Of a stretch of 64,000 nucleotides of DNA, positions 35,200 through 47,069 are shown one piece after another; the first letter of the stretch is position 1; each line of letters starts with the position of its first letter. The notes beneath the pieces were generated by a model, which did no database searches, was not told where the DNA came from, and saw nothing but the letters and a program-made list of their open reading frames with translations. The stretch is from NCBI GenBank assembly GCA_027943245.1, contig JANDJZ010000031.1, positions 1 through 64,000 of the forward strand, in the 5' to 3' direction. Source of the DNA: Acanthamoeba sp. SK_2022b. Its lineage: Eukaryota; Discosea; Longamoebia; Acanthamoebidae. Made by a program: the position numbers and the translations under genes.

Positions 35200-35423
35200 C
35201 TCGTTGTTATTTATTTATTTGGATTTTTATATTTATTTTTCTTTTTATATTTATTTTTCAAGAAATGTTATTTTTTTTCTCTGTCCTGTGCCAGCTTTTT
35301 GTCGGGAACCGAAAGCACCGTTGACTCAACATGGTCGTTGTGGCAAGTTCATTTGTTCGTAACGATTGAGTGCGTGTAATTCTGAATTGCCAAGCATCCA
35401 AATCAGAAATCAGAGGAACAGAA

Positions 35424-36066
35424 ATGCCAAAAGATGGAAAGAAGGAGCGAAAGTCCAAGGGCAAGAAAGAAAAGAAGGTGAAGGTTAGCGTCCTTTACGA
35501 AGTCACGATCAAAGGTACGGCCGGTGGCTGAAGAAACAAGGCACCACAAAGCCACCTTACTCAAATCAAATGCAAACCAGGAATTGACAAATTGGCACGG
35601 GATGACAATGGAAACAAAATGTACATTCAGTACAAACGAGGCAAGAAGTCAGCCAACCACGGCAAGACCAAGGAGGTGCCCCTACCCTGCCAGAGTCTCC
35701 TCCTTTTTTTTTCCAGTTCCTCAAAGCCATGTGGCCAAGTGCAGACCATTTTCAAGGATAATAATGAAGTATTTAATTAAATAATTTTCCCGAGTAGTTG
35801 GTTGGTCACTCACGCAACAACAAACTGCGCTCCTCTTGCAGGCAGTGATTCAGTACAACTTTGTGCAGTGGGACGAGAAGATCAACATAAAGAGCACCCT
35901 CCTCCAGACGCCCTCCACCGGCCAGTTCGATCCCAAGACGATCGACTTTCATGTTATCCAGGTGAGCTCCAGCCTCATATTAGCTGTGCTAACCCGAGTT
36001 TGATGGGTTTCATTGGCCAATGTTCGTGACATCTGTCTCTCTGCTCACACAAGCTGAATCTCTCTC

Positions 36067-36099
<33 letters not shown>

Positions 36100-38875
36100 C
36101 ACACCACAACGCAATAGTTGGCTGCGCCCAAATTTAGCAAGAAGAACGAGCTGACGGTGGTGACGATGAACCTGGCCGACTACGCACAGCCGTCGGCTTC
36201 CTCGCCGTCGGCCGAACCGTCGGCCGGCCCCAAGGCCTGGAACGTGATCCAGTCGGTGCAGTTCCCCATCGAAAACGACAGCCGGAAAGGCAGCGACAAG
36301 AACACGGGCCTCGAGAGCATCCCGCAATTCGTACGCGCACGCGCTTGCAAACCTCGCCGACGCGTCATTGTGGAAGGGGTTCGTTCAGCTGCTAAGGACA
36401 CGTCTTGGACGGGGGTGTAGGAAATCATGGTCAAGTCGCGGTGGCTCAAGTACAACGGCAAACTGCTGATCCAGTACGTGGGACTGCCCCTGAACACTGT
36501 GCATCGTAAGGCGTCCGATCGGCTGACGGGCATGCTCACGCCCATGCACTCTTCGCGCGCGCGTAGGAGCAACAAGGAAAAGGAATCGGGCAAACCTACG
36601 GTGCGCGTGGGCGATGAGGAATTCGATCTGCAGACGGACAGGGAGGGCTCGGACGGCGATGACGGCGACACCACGTTGGGCGGAGGCAGCGACGACGAGA
36701 GCGAAGTCGAGAGCGAATTCGAGGACGACGACTTCTCCGAGAACGAGCGGAAGGGCTCGGGTTCGAACCTGCTTGCCCCTTCCATCGCTTCGCCTCGCGC
36801 CTGCACGCCCACGTGGGCGCCAAGCTGATCAGCCAGGAGGTTCTGACTTGGACGCACGCGCAGGGATCGCGGGGTTCGGCAAGACCAACACAGACTTCAA
36901 GTCGAGCAGCGCGAGCACCAAGTCGAGCAGCCGAGGAAGCGATGCATCGGACAAGAGCGACAGCAAGCGGATCAAGGCCCTCCAGGAGGAGGTCCAGAAG
37001 CTCAAGCAGCAGCTGCGCCAGTACGCAGTCCCCATTCTACACACGTGCACTTGTGAACGAATTCGGTGGTTGACGTGGTTCGGTTCGGTTCGGTTCGGTT
37101 CGGGGCTTCGCTTTAGGGTGAACGAGACCTCGCAGATCCGACTGGAGAACATTTCGGCGCAGCGCCGGGAGATCGATGACCTGCGGGAGCAGCTGGACGG
37201 CGGCAAACCGGCCTCACCTAAGCTGGGCGGCGCGAGCGATAGCCAGCTGAATGATCTCATCAAGACCATCGGTCTGTACTACAAGGTAATGGACCTGACT
37301 CGATTTATTATTAATACTTGTAATTATTAATAATTTACATTTTATTTTTATAATTTATAATGTTTTATTCACTATTTTGCGAGTGCAGAAGGACAAGGAC
37401 GATTCTGAGCGCACTTGCCATTGGTTGGGATTCACTGCGACGATGACGTCGCTCTTCACGGGAATGGCCCTCAGCGATGCGGGCGTACCTTCCTCGCTCC
37501 AGAGCAAACTGCCCGACCTGCAGGGCGTTGGCATTGATCTCGAGAAGCAACGTAATTACCACCTTAAAGTTAAGGCGAGTGGGGTTTACTCGCTCGCTCG
37601 CTCGTTCTCTCTTTGGCTGACGGCGTTAGGATTGACGTGCAGCCCCCAGCGCGGACGTTCTTCGCAGCGTGTCGCCTCCTGCACGAACGGCGTTCATTCT
37701 GGAAATGATGTTGCGTGAGATCTACATCGGCCTGCTCAACTCGTTCTACCACGTACTCCCCCCACGCACGCACGCATGCCCGGCTTTTTTTTTTTCGGGT
37801 CGTCACCCTCTTTCTCGTAACCGCGCTGATATCGTTGTCCTCAGGACCTGGACGATGTGCTGCTGCCTGTTATTTTCGAGGATCAGAACATCGACAAGCT
37901 GTACGCCATCGCGGCTAACCATTGTTCGTGCGGGCGCAAAGAAGCTGATATCTCTCGGCATGTCCGCGTGTTGCCTGCTCCCTGCGTGTGCGTGTGCGTG
38001 TGTGTGTGCGTGTGCAGGGAAATGCTGAGCAAGAAGAAGGGGTCGTCTTCGCGCCAGCCGTTCACGTGGAAGCTCTCGGCAATGGCGACGCAGATGTCGG
38101 CCAACCGTCTCCCCCTGGTCATCCAGCTCCAGTTCTTCACGCAGGTGTTCTACTACGTCGGTAGCCAGTTGTGGAACACGCTGCTCGAGCGACCGGAACT
38201 GTGCACCTGCAACTTTGGCTTCCACCTCAAGTACGCCGTCTCCGAACTGCGCTCCTGGTACTTCTATCCCTTTCCAAACCCCAAACCTGGCACCCAGTTG
38301 CGCGTGGGGTCTCTTGCATGCACTCACCCAAGTGAGATGTGTTGACTGTGTGGCAGGATCAACACACAGAACCTACACGATGAGAATTTCCATCCCTCGC
38401 ACCAGCTCAATCGTGTGTTGGTAGGTCCACCCCGTTTGGATTGTGTAATGGCGGTTCGTTAAATCAGTAACCGGCTTCAGGATGCGGCGGGTGTGCTGGT
38501 GGTGAGCAAGAGCTTCTTCGACGACGCCAAGATTCCTCAGGACTTGCGACAGACGTTCCCGTCTCTCTCCCTCCACGAGATTAAGTTCCTGCTCGAACAC
38601 TTCATCCCCGACAAGTGCGTTCCCTTTGCCAGTCGCTTTCGTTCTTTGGGCGTGAGTGTACCCTAACCCTTCGCTTTCGTTCTTTGGGTGACAGGAGCGC
38701 GCAGGAGAAGGGCATCCCGACGTCGGTCAAGCGCAAGATCGACGCCGCGGCGCAGAAGGAGGAGGGCTCGTCCTCTCTGGAGCTGGATCCGTTCGCCAGC
38801 GTGCCCTCGCCCTTCTCTTCTTCATCCTCATCCTCGTCATCAAGCGGCAAGAACAAACCCAAGGGGCGAAGGTGA
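35424..38875 (+). CDS. NT-C2 domain, coiled-coil and dilute (DIL) domain protein
   Basis: About a dozen exons. After a Lys-rich start (MPKDGKKERKSKGKKEKKVK) comes an N-terminal C2 (EEIG1/EHBP1-type) fold: VSVLYEVTIKG, AVIQYNFVQWDEKINIKSTL, PKTIDFHVIQ, KKNELTVVTMNLADYAQP. An acidic, disordered segment (ESEVESEFEDDDFSENERKG) and a coiled coil (RIKALQEEVQKLKQQLR; ISAQRREIDDLREQLDGG) follow. The C-terminal part is a dilute-type domain: MLREIYIGLLNSFYHDLDDV, LPLVIQLQFFTQVFYYVGSQ, LWNTLLERPELCTCNFGFHL and FHPSHQLNRVL. DIL domains occur in myosin V tails and in afadin; NT-C2/DIL combinations are linked to actin or membrane attachment. No motor is present. The intron before the last exon has a duplicated 17-nt stretch around a telomere-like CCCTAACCC. 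Confidence 0.72.
36063..36110. repeat. ACGC tetranucleotide repeat in an intron of the NT-C2/DIL gene
   Basis: About eight CGCA/ACGC units between two exons of the C2 region, just before the acceptor of the exon LAAPKFSKK. Confidence 0.85.
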
Positions 38876-39037
38876 AACCTACACCAGCTAGGTGTGGAAG
38901 AAGGTAAGGACTGATGTGGGATAAAGATGAACAATTTGTGAAGCGCATCGAACGATCAAAACACGGTGTGCTCTCTTTTCTGTGAACTTTTGAGGCCTTG
39001 TGCCTTGCCACACGGCACTAATCGATGAGCACGAAAG

Positions 39038-40370
39038 ATGGGAAGCGGAGAGAGCAAGCATCGCCAGCATCATAACCGCCAGCGGCAACAGGAAGAGCCA
39101 AAGAAAGAGAGATACGATTTCAAGTCGATTAAGGACAAATTTGAGACGATTGAGGAAGTGCAAGAGGCCCTGCGCAAGGCTGGCCTGGAGTCTTCAAATC
39201 TCATAATCGGCATCGACTACACAATCTCCAACACCTCTGCGGGCAAGACCACCTTCAACGGGCAAAGCCTCCACTCCATTTCTCCCCATTACCTCAATCC
39301 CTACCAGTACGCCATTAAGATACTGGGCGAGACTCTCAGCGTACGCCGTGGCATGCTCCATTTCTCCAGGATCATCCAACTCAACTTCATCTTGGCTCCA
39401 GGCTTTCGACGATGATGGGTTGATCCCCGTGTTTGGCTTTGGCGATAAGCAGACGCAGGACAAGCGTGTCTTCCCCTTCTTCCCTGGTACGCTCTCGCCT
39501 TCCTCTTGTAGAGACAGGGCACCTGATCAGCTGATGGCGACGGCGGCGGCATGTGAGACAGACCGGGTCTGCAACGGTCTGCATGAGGTGCTGCGGCGAT
39601 ACGAGGAGATCACGCCCCAGATCCAGCTGGCCGGGCCCACTTCGTTTGCTCCACTCATCAGGTAGGCTCCCTTGGCTGCCTGAGCTCAAGCAGGCAGCTG
39701 GTCTCTCATCTGACAACCAGGGAGGCCATCAACATCGTGAAGCGCGAGAGGGCGTACCACATTCTCATCATCATCGCCGACGGCCAGGGTACTCAGCTCC
39801 TGCAGCCAGCTCCGTCTAATGGTTCTAGCCTCTTCCGCTTTCTCCCGCTCACCGAACGTTCTCACTGCGCAGTGACGCCCGACAGCGAGTATTGCCAGGC
39901 CGAGACCGAGACAAAGAACGCGATCGTCGAGGTGCCGCCTCTCCCTCCTCTTCGTCTTGCTCGCTTGCCGGAGGGCTGCTATCGATGTATGGATCGCTGA
40001 ACCAGTGCACAACCACCGTGGGACAGGCTTCCAACTACCCGCTGTCCATTATCCTGGTGGGCGTGGGCGACGGGCCATGGGACTCAGCTGAGGAGGTCTG
40101 TCTGCCTGCCTTCCCCTCTCGTGCGAGACCAACGTCACTAATCATCATCATCATCTTCCTCTTCATCTTGTGGCTCCGTGGGCGGTGGGCGGATGGCAGC
40201 AGTTCGATGATGGTCTGCCAACTCGTCGGTTCGACAACTTCCAGTTCGTGAACTTCCACAAGGAAGTGTCGTACGGCGGAGAGGAGTTTGGGCCAGCCTA
40301 CTTCGCCGTGGCCGCCCTCCAGGAGATTCCCGAGCAGTACGAGGCCATCCGCAAGCTCGAGCTGCTCTAG
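39038..40370 (+). CDS. Copine/RGLG-type vWA protein, probably N-myristoylated
   Basis: The N-terminus MGSGESKHRQHHNRQ fits an N-myristoylation signal like that of plant RGLG proteins. The copine-type vWA fold follows: SSNLIIGIDYTISNTSAGKT (MIDAS), NPYQYAIKILGETLS, AFDDDGLIPVFGFGDKQTQD, VCNGLHEVLRRYEEITPQIQ, LAGPTSFAPLIREAINIVKR, HILIIIADGQ, YPLSIILVGVGDGPWD and FDNFQFVNFHKEV. About seven introns interrupt it. The gene ends IPEQYEAIRKLELL, without the C-terminal RING finger of RGLG ubiquitin ligases and without copine C2 domains, so it is a vWA-only member. It probably acts at the plasma membrane in a calcium- or magnesium-dependent way; that is inferred from the family. Confidence 0.82.
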
Positions 40371-40495
40371 AGGCGCCTCTCGCGGGGTCTGCGACTGCGC
40401 TCTGCCTTTAGAAAGGGGAAAAGGAGCGGTGACGCCGATCGTTGTACAGCCCTAAGTCTCTCTTTTTCATGAAATCCCAACCTATGTCGGCTATC

Positions 40496-41429
40496 TCAGA
40501 CCATCAACTCCTGTTTGTTGTTGGTTGTTGTTGTTGTTGTTGTTGACGATGATGACGACGAAGTGAGATCGATGGCTCATAGGAGGAGAGAAAGAAGACG
40601 TACGGGGACGGGGACGATCTCGATCTCGAGGAAGTTCGCGTTCGGGTCGTATCTGTCGTACACGAACCGGAAGTGGAGGCCCCGCTTCATGTACTTGTCG
40701 TTCAGCTGCTTGCACGAAGTCGTCACGGCCCGTGCCACCTTGAACGCATAAACAGGTGAACACACAGTGTCAGCATCACCGCACTCTGCTCGCACGCAAG
40801 GTGGGTCGTTCTGGTTCTGGTTCGGCATACGTTCTGTGCAGTTCTGCGACTGTTGGTCTTCTTGATGAGGAAGATCATGAAGCCGATGAAGATGGGCATA
40901 GGCAAGAAGTCGACAAGGCTGGCGTTGTGGTGCTGGAACGCCTTGGCGCCGTGCCAAAGCGACACTAGGACCCACAGAGCGATAAGGCCCAGCGTCGCAT
41001 AGATCCAACCCTTCTTCACCTGACCGCCTACTTGCTCCCTGATCTCCTGCTCACGCGTGCATCGATTAGACACAATCACGCGATATGAATGATGAACGAG
41101 ATGCAGAGTGGCAGAAGGCGTACTTCATTAAGACGAGAGATAAAGTCGACGAATTCGTCCCTCGACAGACGCCCCTCGAGAAGAGGATGATAATCGTTGG
41201 GATTAAATGTTTGGGCGTCCGTTGCGAAGTAGATATCGAACAGACCCAGCTTATTGAGGGTGAGGGACACTGTCTCGCCCTTCTCTCCCTGCCCGAGCTC
41301 GCCCTCATCTTGGGCGTCGAGATAGACTCCCGCTGGGATCGCGATTCCTCCTGCAGGCGCCGCCTTGTGCATGACGTCGCTATGTGTCTCGTTGACAGAG
41401 AGAGGCGAGGGGGCGAGGGAGGGCTCCAT
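40496..41429 (-). CDS. Erf4/Golga7-like membrane protein (possible palmitoyltransferase cofactor)
   Basis: Exon 1 starts MEPSLAPSPLSVNETHSD and contains FNPNDYHPLLEGRLSRDEFV, DFISRLNE, similar to the F-x-Y-P-ELEGRI-x-EF-x-LN signature of the Erf4/Golga7 domain. Exon 2 is QEIREQVGGQVKKGWIYATL, then two hydrophobic stretches (GLIALWVLVSLWHGAKAF and LPMPIFIGFMIFLIKK). Exon 3 has TTSCKQLNDKYMKRGLHFRF and NFLEIEIVPVP, like the conserved C-terminal strand. A further short exon may end the gene at 40496; without it the frame stops at 40577. Family members (Erf4, GCP16) stabilise DHHC palmitoyltransferases at the ER or Golgi. Similarity is moderate and by eye. Confidence 0.5.
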
Positions 41430-41530
41430 CTTCGTGTTGCTGAGTGTCTGGTTGCAAGCAAGATACAACAATAAAAAACATAAAAAAGCTGTCGGACCTG
41501 AGAAATGAAAAATTATTTCTATTTATTGGC

Positions 41531-43634
41531 ATGGGGAGAGGGCAGACGTGTGGCGAATCGATTGCCGCGGTGGGGCTTGGCGTGCTGGTGTGTCTTCTCT
41601 TCTCGGCCGCGTCGTCGCATGCAGCAGAAAGCAGGGGCGGCAGCACGACACAGCGATCAAGCTCGATTTTGTGGAGCGACAACGGCTCCTTGCAAGTGCG
41701 TTCGAGTACGTCCTTGTGGCTGTGGCCCTCCCTCTTTTACCTGCTCGTCCTAACTTCTGACAAGCAACAGAGTATGGTGGTGTCGAGGTGGCGGTGGACC
41801 CTCAGTCCCACACAGTGCATGCGCTGCAGCGACGACACTTGGCGTGGCCGACTGGCATCAACTCCACGGTTCGTGTTACTTCCCCACGCAGCTGATCGCC
41901 ACGCCACGCAGCTGATCGCCACGCCACTAACGCAGCACGCGTCGAATGGTTACAGGCATGGCGTGCGCTCGACCAAGTGAGGCTCGTCGCAACTTCTTTC
42001 CCTGATGACAGCCGAGCGCCGTGCCAGCGTCGTCACCCCATACCGGCCCTTATCTCTGCCATTGACGACTCCGAACCGGGGCCTATGGAGTGCCCCTTTG
42101 GCCTTCCGGGCCTCTATGTCGAGGCTACCTACTTGGCACCACCGGAAGAAGGTGGAGACGAGCGGCGTAGCGACGCTCTCTGCGCGTTGCTGGCACTCGT
42201 GGGCCTCGAACTGGGCCAGTGTAGCGGTGGCCATCACGACCTGCTCCACATGGGCCGCCTGCCATCGGACTTCTCGCTCTCGGCCACGGGGCGCTACCTA
42301 TCGGACGAGGCCGTCCAGTGTTTCGATGGCTCCTTGCCGCAGCAACCGGCGGGCGACCGCTCGGAGCGCCTGTACTTCCACGCTGCAGACTTCCCGGCAG
42401 ACAAGATAGACGCGATTGCTGCGCGACTGCAGGAGGCCTTTGGCGTGCCCGCGGGGGGCACCGACTTCGGCAACTGGGGCCTCACGGCGCTCGAGGTCAG
42501 CATGTCACCCAGCCGTGTCACTGTCACGCAACTCAGGCGCGCCACTGCAGAGCCTGCTATGGTACATTGGAGTCCTCTTGGCTGCAGCTCTGGGCCACGC
42601 GACTCAACTCTCTCTATCGTGTAGGGCGAGTTGAAGCTGTCCCTGTCCGAAAGTCTGCCGGAGGAGCTCTCGTTCTTCACCGAATCGGAACAGATCGTGA
42701 CCCTCTCCAACTGGCGTAGCTTCCCTGCCGCAGAGCTGCAAGAAGTAGGCCCTGTCCACAACTTCACGCGCGCCCCACTGTCGGCCCGCGACCACAGCTC
42801 CTACGACAGCGAGACCGCACAGCTCCGCTCGCTGCACCGAACGCTGGACAAGAGCGGATTCCATCGGGAGATTCGGACCAATCTCGTCCTCTCGCTGCCA
42901 GCCCACCACTCCACCAAGAAGGGCGAGGCGCTGCAGTGTGATGTCGCCTTGCTGGAGGTCCTCCCCGAGACCGTGTTTGTCGACAAGTATCAGGTGGACG
43001 AGCTGCACCGGTTCGGGTAAGCGCCTCCCCCTCGTCTCTCGACCGTCGAGGTGGCCCGTTGGGCTCTTTAAGTCACACAGCGTGACGTCTGTAGTGGCCC
43101 ACGAGTGTTGATCTTTAGCGAGTTTGATCTGGAGAAGCCGTCGTCCGACCCCGGCGCGCGTCAGGGCGTGGTCGTCGTTCAGACCAAGACCACCAACCAT
43201 TCTCAGTACTTCCGTCGCTCTCTCGGCCCCCCTCCCTCCCATTGCCAAGACCGGCCCTCACTGTTTTGTCTGCGATTAGGGTTGGTGATCGGCTCGAGGC
43301 CAGCGTGTCCGTCGTCTTGCCCATACACCTGCGCTACGAGGACCCCTCCTTCGACGCCACCCACCGCAGATTCCGCATCCCGCCGCCGCTAGTCTACGTG
43401 CGCTGCCCCACGGCATCAACGACAGCGAGTCCAGCGTGGAAGCGAGTCGCATACGACGACAGCCGCAGCGCAGCGAGGGACGCGGTGCTGGAGGCGCGTG
43501 TGCCGGTGGGCGAGAAGCAGAAGCAGGGACTGGTGACGATGGTGACCCTGCTGGCGACCTCCCTGGGTTCCGCTGTCGTCCTCGTCTTCCTGTGGCGGCA
43601 CACTGACCGTCATCGCAAAACGAAGCCAGAGTGA
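41531..43634 (+). CDS. PIGX: PIG-X/PBN1-family subunit of GPI mannosyltransferase I
   Basis: A signal peptide follows the start MGRGQTCGESIAAVGLGVLV (hydrophobic GLGVLVCLLFSAASSHAA). A long, luminal, family-poor stretch spans several exons (GELKLSLSESLPEELSFF, SGFHREIRTNLVLSLP). Then comes the diagnostic PIG-X core: LEVLPETVFVDKYQVDELHR, EFDLEKPSSDPGA, LEASVSVVLPIHLRYEDPSF and FRIPPPLVYVRCP. One membrane helix (GLVTMVTLLATSLGSAVVLV) and a short basic tail end the protein. PIG-X is a type I ER protein that stabilises PIG-M, which adds the first mannose to the GPI anchor. An intron near 41875-41955 carries a perfect 20-bp tandem duplication. The protein is much longer than human PIG-X, closer to yeast Pbn1. 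Confidence 0.82.
41886..41925. repeat. 20-bp tandem duplication in a PIG-X intron
   Basis: Two perfect head-to-tail copies of a 20-nt unit (41886-41905 and 41906-41925) lie inside an intron and each carries CGCAG, an acceptor-like triplet. Likely a slippage product. Confidence 0.75.
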
Positions 43635-44027
43635 ACGCGCCAGCGGTTTGCCTTTCACACGAAGGGGTCGGGCACAGGGGTGAGAATAAGACGCGAGGCA
43701 ACGTAGTATTGAATAAGTCAGTAAGTATCCGCGATCTCCGATCAACACGGCACGACTGACCTCCAGACCGGCCGAGTGGGTTGCAGGTGGCCAGACATGA
43801 TTTCCGCTGGTTTTCTTTGGTTAGCTGGCTGGTTGGCGGAACAGCCAATCACAAAATTTGCCGTTGCCCGCAAACCAATCCGGCGTGTGGCTGGGCTGAG
43901 TGACACACCGGTACATCTCTCCTCCCTTGCACATTTATTCTCACATTGTGCAACGCACACTCACTACACCTGCACCTACAAGAGCCACTACAACTACTCA
44001 ACCACACAACAACATTTTGAATTCAGC
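43635..44027. other. Spacer between PIG-X and the HAD-GH65 gene
   Basis: About 390 bp. The last 120 bp are C/A-rich and pyrimidine-poor in G, consistent with a leader. No gene or element was recognised. Confidence 0.4.
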
Positions 44028-47015
44028 ATGGACTTGAAGTTACTGGAATCGGTGATGAGGGCGTTCTGTCCGCAGACCAACAAGGGCCACTTCAACGTGC
44101 CCGAGGGCTACAACTTCAAGGCGGCCGTGTTCGACCTCGACGGGGTCGTGACGCAGACATCACACCTCCACGAAGAGTCGTGGAAGCAACTCTTCGACGA
44201 GTTCCTACACAAGAAGAAGAACGAGACCCAGGCGACAGGGCACGGGCACAAGGCCACTGACAAGAAGCAGCGTAAAGAGAATACGAAGAAGGAAAACGAG
44301 AAGGAGAAGAAGGCGAGCACTCAGGAGGAAGATGTAGACGAGGGCACGGGCGGCAAGGTCTCGGAGGATGGGGAAAAGAAGAAGGCAACGAAGAAGGGAA
44401 AGTTCAACGTGACGTTTGCAGAGCAGGACGACGGCAAAAAGGCCAAGGCAGACGAAAAGGAGAAGGGCCCAGAGGTAGTGGCTGACAGCGATCCCTACCG
44501 CCCCTTTGGCGAGGACGACTACCTGAAGTACGTCGACGGCCGTCCGCGCATGGATGGCATCACCAACTTCCTCAAGTCCAGAGGTATCGAGCTGCCCCAG
44601 GGCGAGGCCGACGATGGAGAGGACATGGAAACCGTGTTCGGGCTTGGCAACCGTAAGAACCGGATGTTCAATAGCCTCATGAAGGGGAAGGGCGTAGTCA
44701 TCTACAAGTCCACCGTCGAGCTCATCAAGGTTCGCACTCACTCCACTCCACTGCCAACGCTCTGCACATTGCACTACGGGTACTCACGGCATGAGCGCCT
44801 GTGTCTCCGCTCAACTGGTGCAGGAGATGAAGCGAATGGGAGTGAAGATTGGCGTAGCCTCGTCCTCGAAGAACTGTCGACCCATCCTGGCCATTGCCGG
44901 TACCCACTTTTACATCGCAGAGATAAAGAGATCGCCGGCTAGCATCTAACGCACGTGGTGGGCCATGTGATGACTTTTTGAGAAACAGACATCGAATGCC
45001 TGTTCTCGGTGGTGATCGACGGCGTGGTGTCCGAGTCGCTCGGGCTCAAGGGCAAGCCCGCGCCGGACATCTTTACCAAGTGCGCCGAGTTGCTGGGCGT
45101 GCATCCCCGGGAGAGCATCATGGTCGAAGACGCCACCAGCGGCGTCCAGGCCGGCAAGGCCGGAGACTTCGGCCTGGTCGTGGGCATTGATCGGTACGCT
45201 AACTTGTTCGCGTATTTGCGTGCACACAGGGGCATGTGTTTGAGTGTGCCTGTAGAGAATTGAACGCAATTGCGTACGAGCTCATTGGTGAATGTGCAGG
45301 GCTCAGGGCAAGAACCGGCAGCCGCTGCTGGACGCCGGCGCAGACGTGGTGTTGGACGACTTCTCACAGATCACGTCGTGGCATCTCAACGATTTCTTCC
45401 TGCCTAACGACGCTGGCTACGTGCTCCAATTCGACACCTACGAGCCCAAGCAAGAGCGCCTGCGCGAGGTGAGCGTCGTTGTGTGCGTGTTCATGTGCGA
45501 TGCGTGCGGGTGGGAGCTCCCTTCTGACTCCGTGGTCCTTCAGGCTCTATGCACGCTGGGCAACGGCTACTTCGCCACGCGTGGGTGCCTGGACGAGGCC
45601 AGAGCCGACGCAGACGAGCACTACCCGGGTACCTACATGGCCCGAGGCTGGAACCGTGAGATCAGCAAGGTTGAAGGGCGCGACGTCGCCAACGAGGTAG
45701 CCCTCTCCCTCGCCCTTTATATACTTGCCCTCTTGTCTCGGTGGAGCCTGCCCAGCTGATACGTTCCTTCTCCGCCTTTGCCAGGACCTGGTGAACCTGC
45801 CCAATTGGATTCACATCACGTTTCGAGCCGAGGGCAAGGATTGGTTCACGTGGAAGCGAGACTCCAAGGGTAAGGGCCGCAGCCCCCTTCCTCCTAATCG
45901 CAGCGTTGTGTGGCTATAAGGTAGCTTACACTTGAGTGCACATGTCACGATCGCCCACAGGTAATCTGCCGTTCGAGTTGCTGCATTACGACACGCGCTT
46001 GGACGTGCATGACGGTCTCCTGGTGCGCCGATACCGGGTCAAGGACGACGAAGGCCGCATCACCATGATCATGACCCACCGGGTCGTGCACATGAAGAAG
46101 CCCCACCTGGGCATGATCAAGTACACGCTCATTCCCGGTACGCGGTTCTGTTTGATTCCCTCGCAGTCCTCTCTGCTTTACTACTAACCCACACACCAAT
46201 GTCGCAGAGAACTGGGGCGGCATGATTGAGATAGCGTCCGAGCTCGATGGCAGCGTGCGCAACACGGGAGTGCCTCGTTACATGTACGCTTTTGTCCGTA
46301 CTTTTGCCGAATCCTTGCGTGGCTTATCTGATCTCCCTCCAGTGGGTTGCAGGACAAGCACTTGCGCGTGCTCGAGAAGGGCAAGTTCCCGCTCTCCACC
46401 AACCCAGAAGAGAAAGACCGGGGCGTTTACATCGTCACGCGGTTTACCAAGGTTCAAGCACGCTCACCACCTTGCTCTTGGACACAACCAACTGACTGTG
46501 TTGTCTTTGCTGCACTCATAACCATGGTTCAGGCGTCGTGCGAGGTGGCTATGGCCGCGCGTACACGTGTCTACCGGGGCACCAGCACCACCCCCCTCGA
46601 AAACTCCGTCATTGGTGCGCACTCGTCGTCCTAGCTCAAACTATCGTGCGTGGTTGTACACTCAATGAGGCCACCACTCACTCTCTTGCTTGCAGTGGAG
46701 GACGAAGAGAAGATGACGCAGATTTATTCTGTTGACGCCGAGCAGGGCTGTGTCATCCAAGTGCGCCCAGGCCACATATACTCAGTGGACGATGGTGGAC
46801 ACAAGCGGCAATAAGCTGATATATCTGTGTGACGCTTTGTGCTGCGCAAATCAGGTCGAGAAGCTGATGTCGCTCTACTGCAGCAAGGATCGAGGCGTGG
46901 GCAATGTGGCGGACTCTGCCATCGATGACATCCAGCGCCATCACATGAAGGTGGCTCTCGTTCAATCATCTGCAATGAGCGCATCTCGTTCTCGCGTGGT
47001 TGACTAACCACACAT

Positions 47016-47069
<54 letters not shown>

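Noticed and set aside
36760..36785. GGTTCGAACCT, similar to a Pol III B box
   Set aside because: It lies in the coding region of the NT-C2/DIL gene and no tRNA cloverleaf can be drawn around it.
37078..37108. GGTTC pentanucleotide repeat in the NT-C2/DIL gene
   Set aside because: A short simple-sequence run in an intron, no further structure.
38640..38690. Telomere-like CCCTAACCC in an intron
   Set aside because: A single copy next to a short 17-nt duplication; not a telomere or interstitial telomere array.
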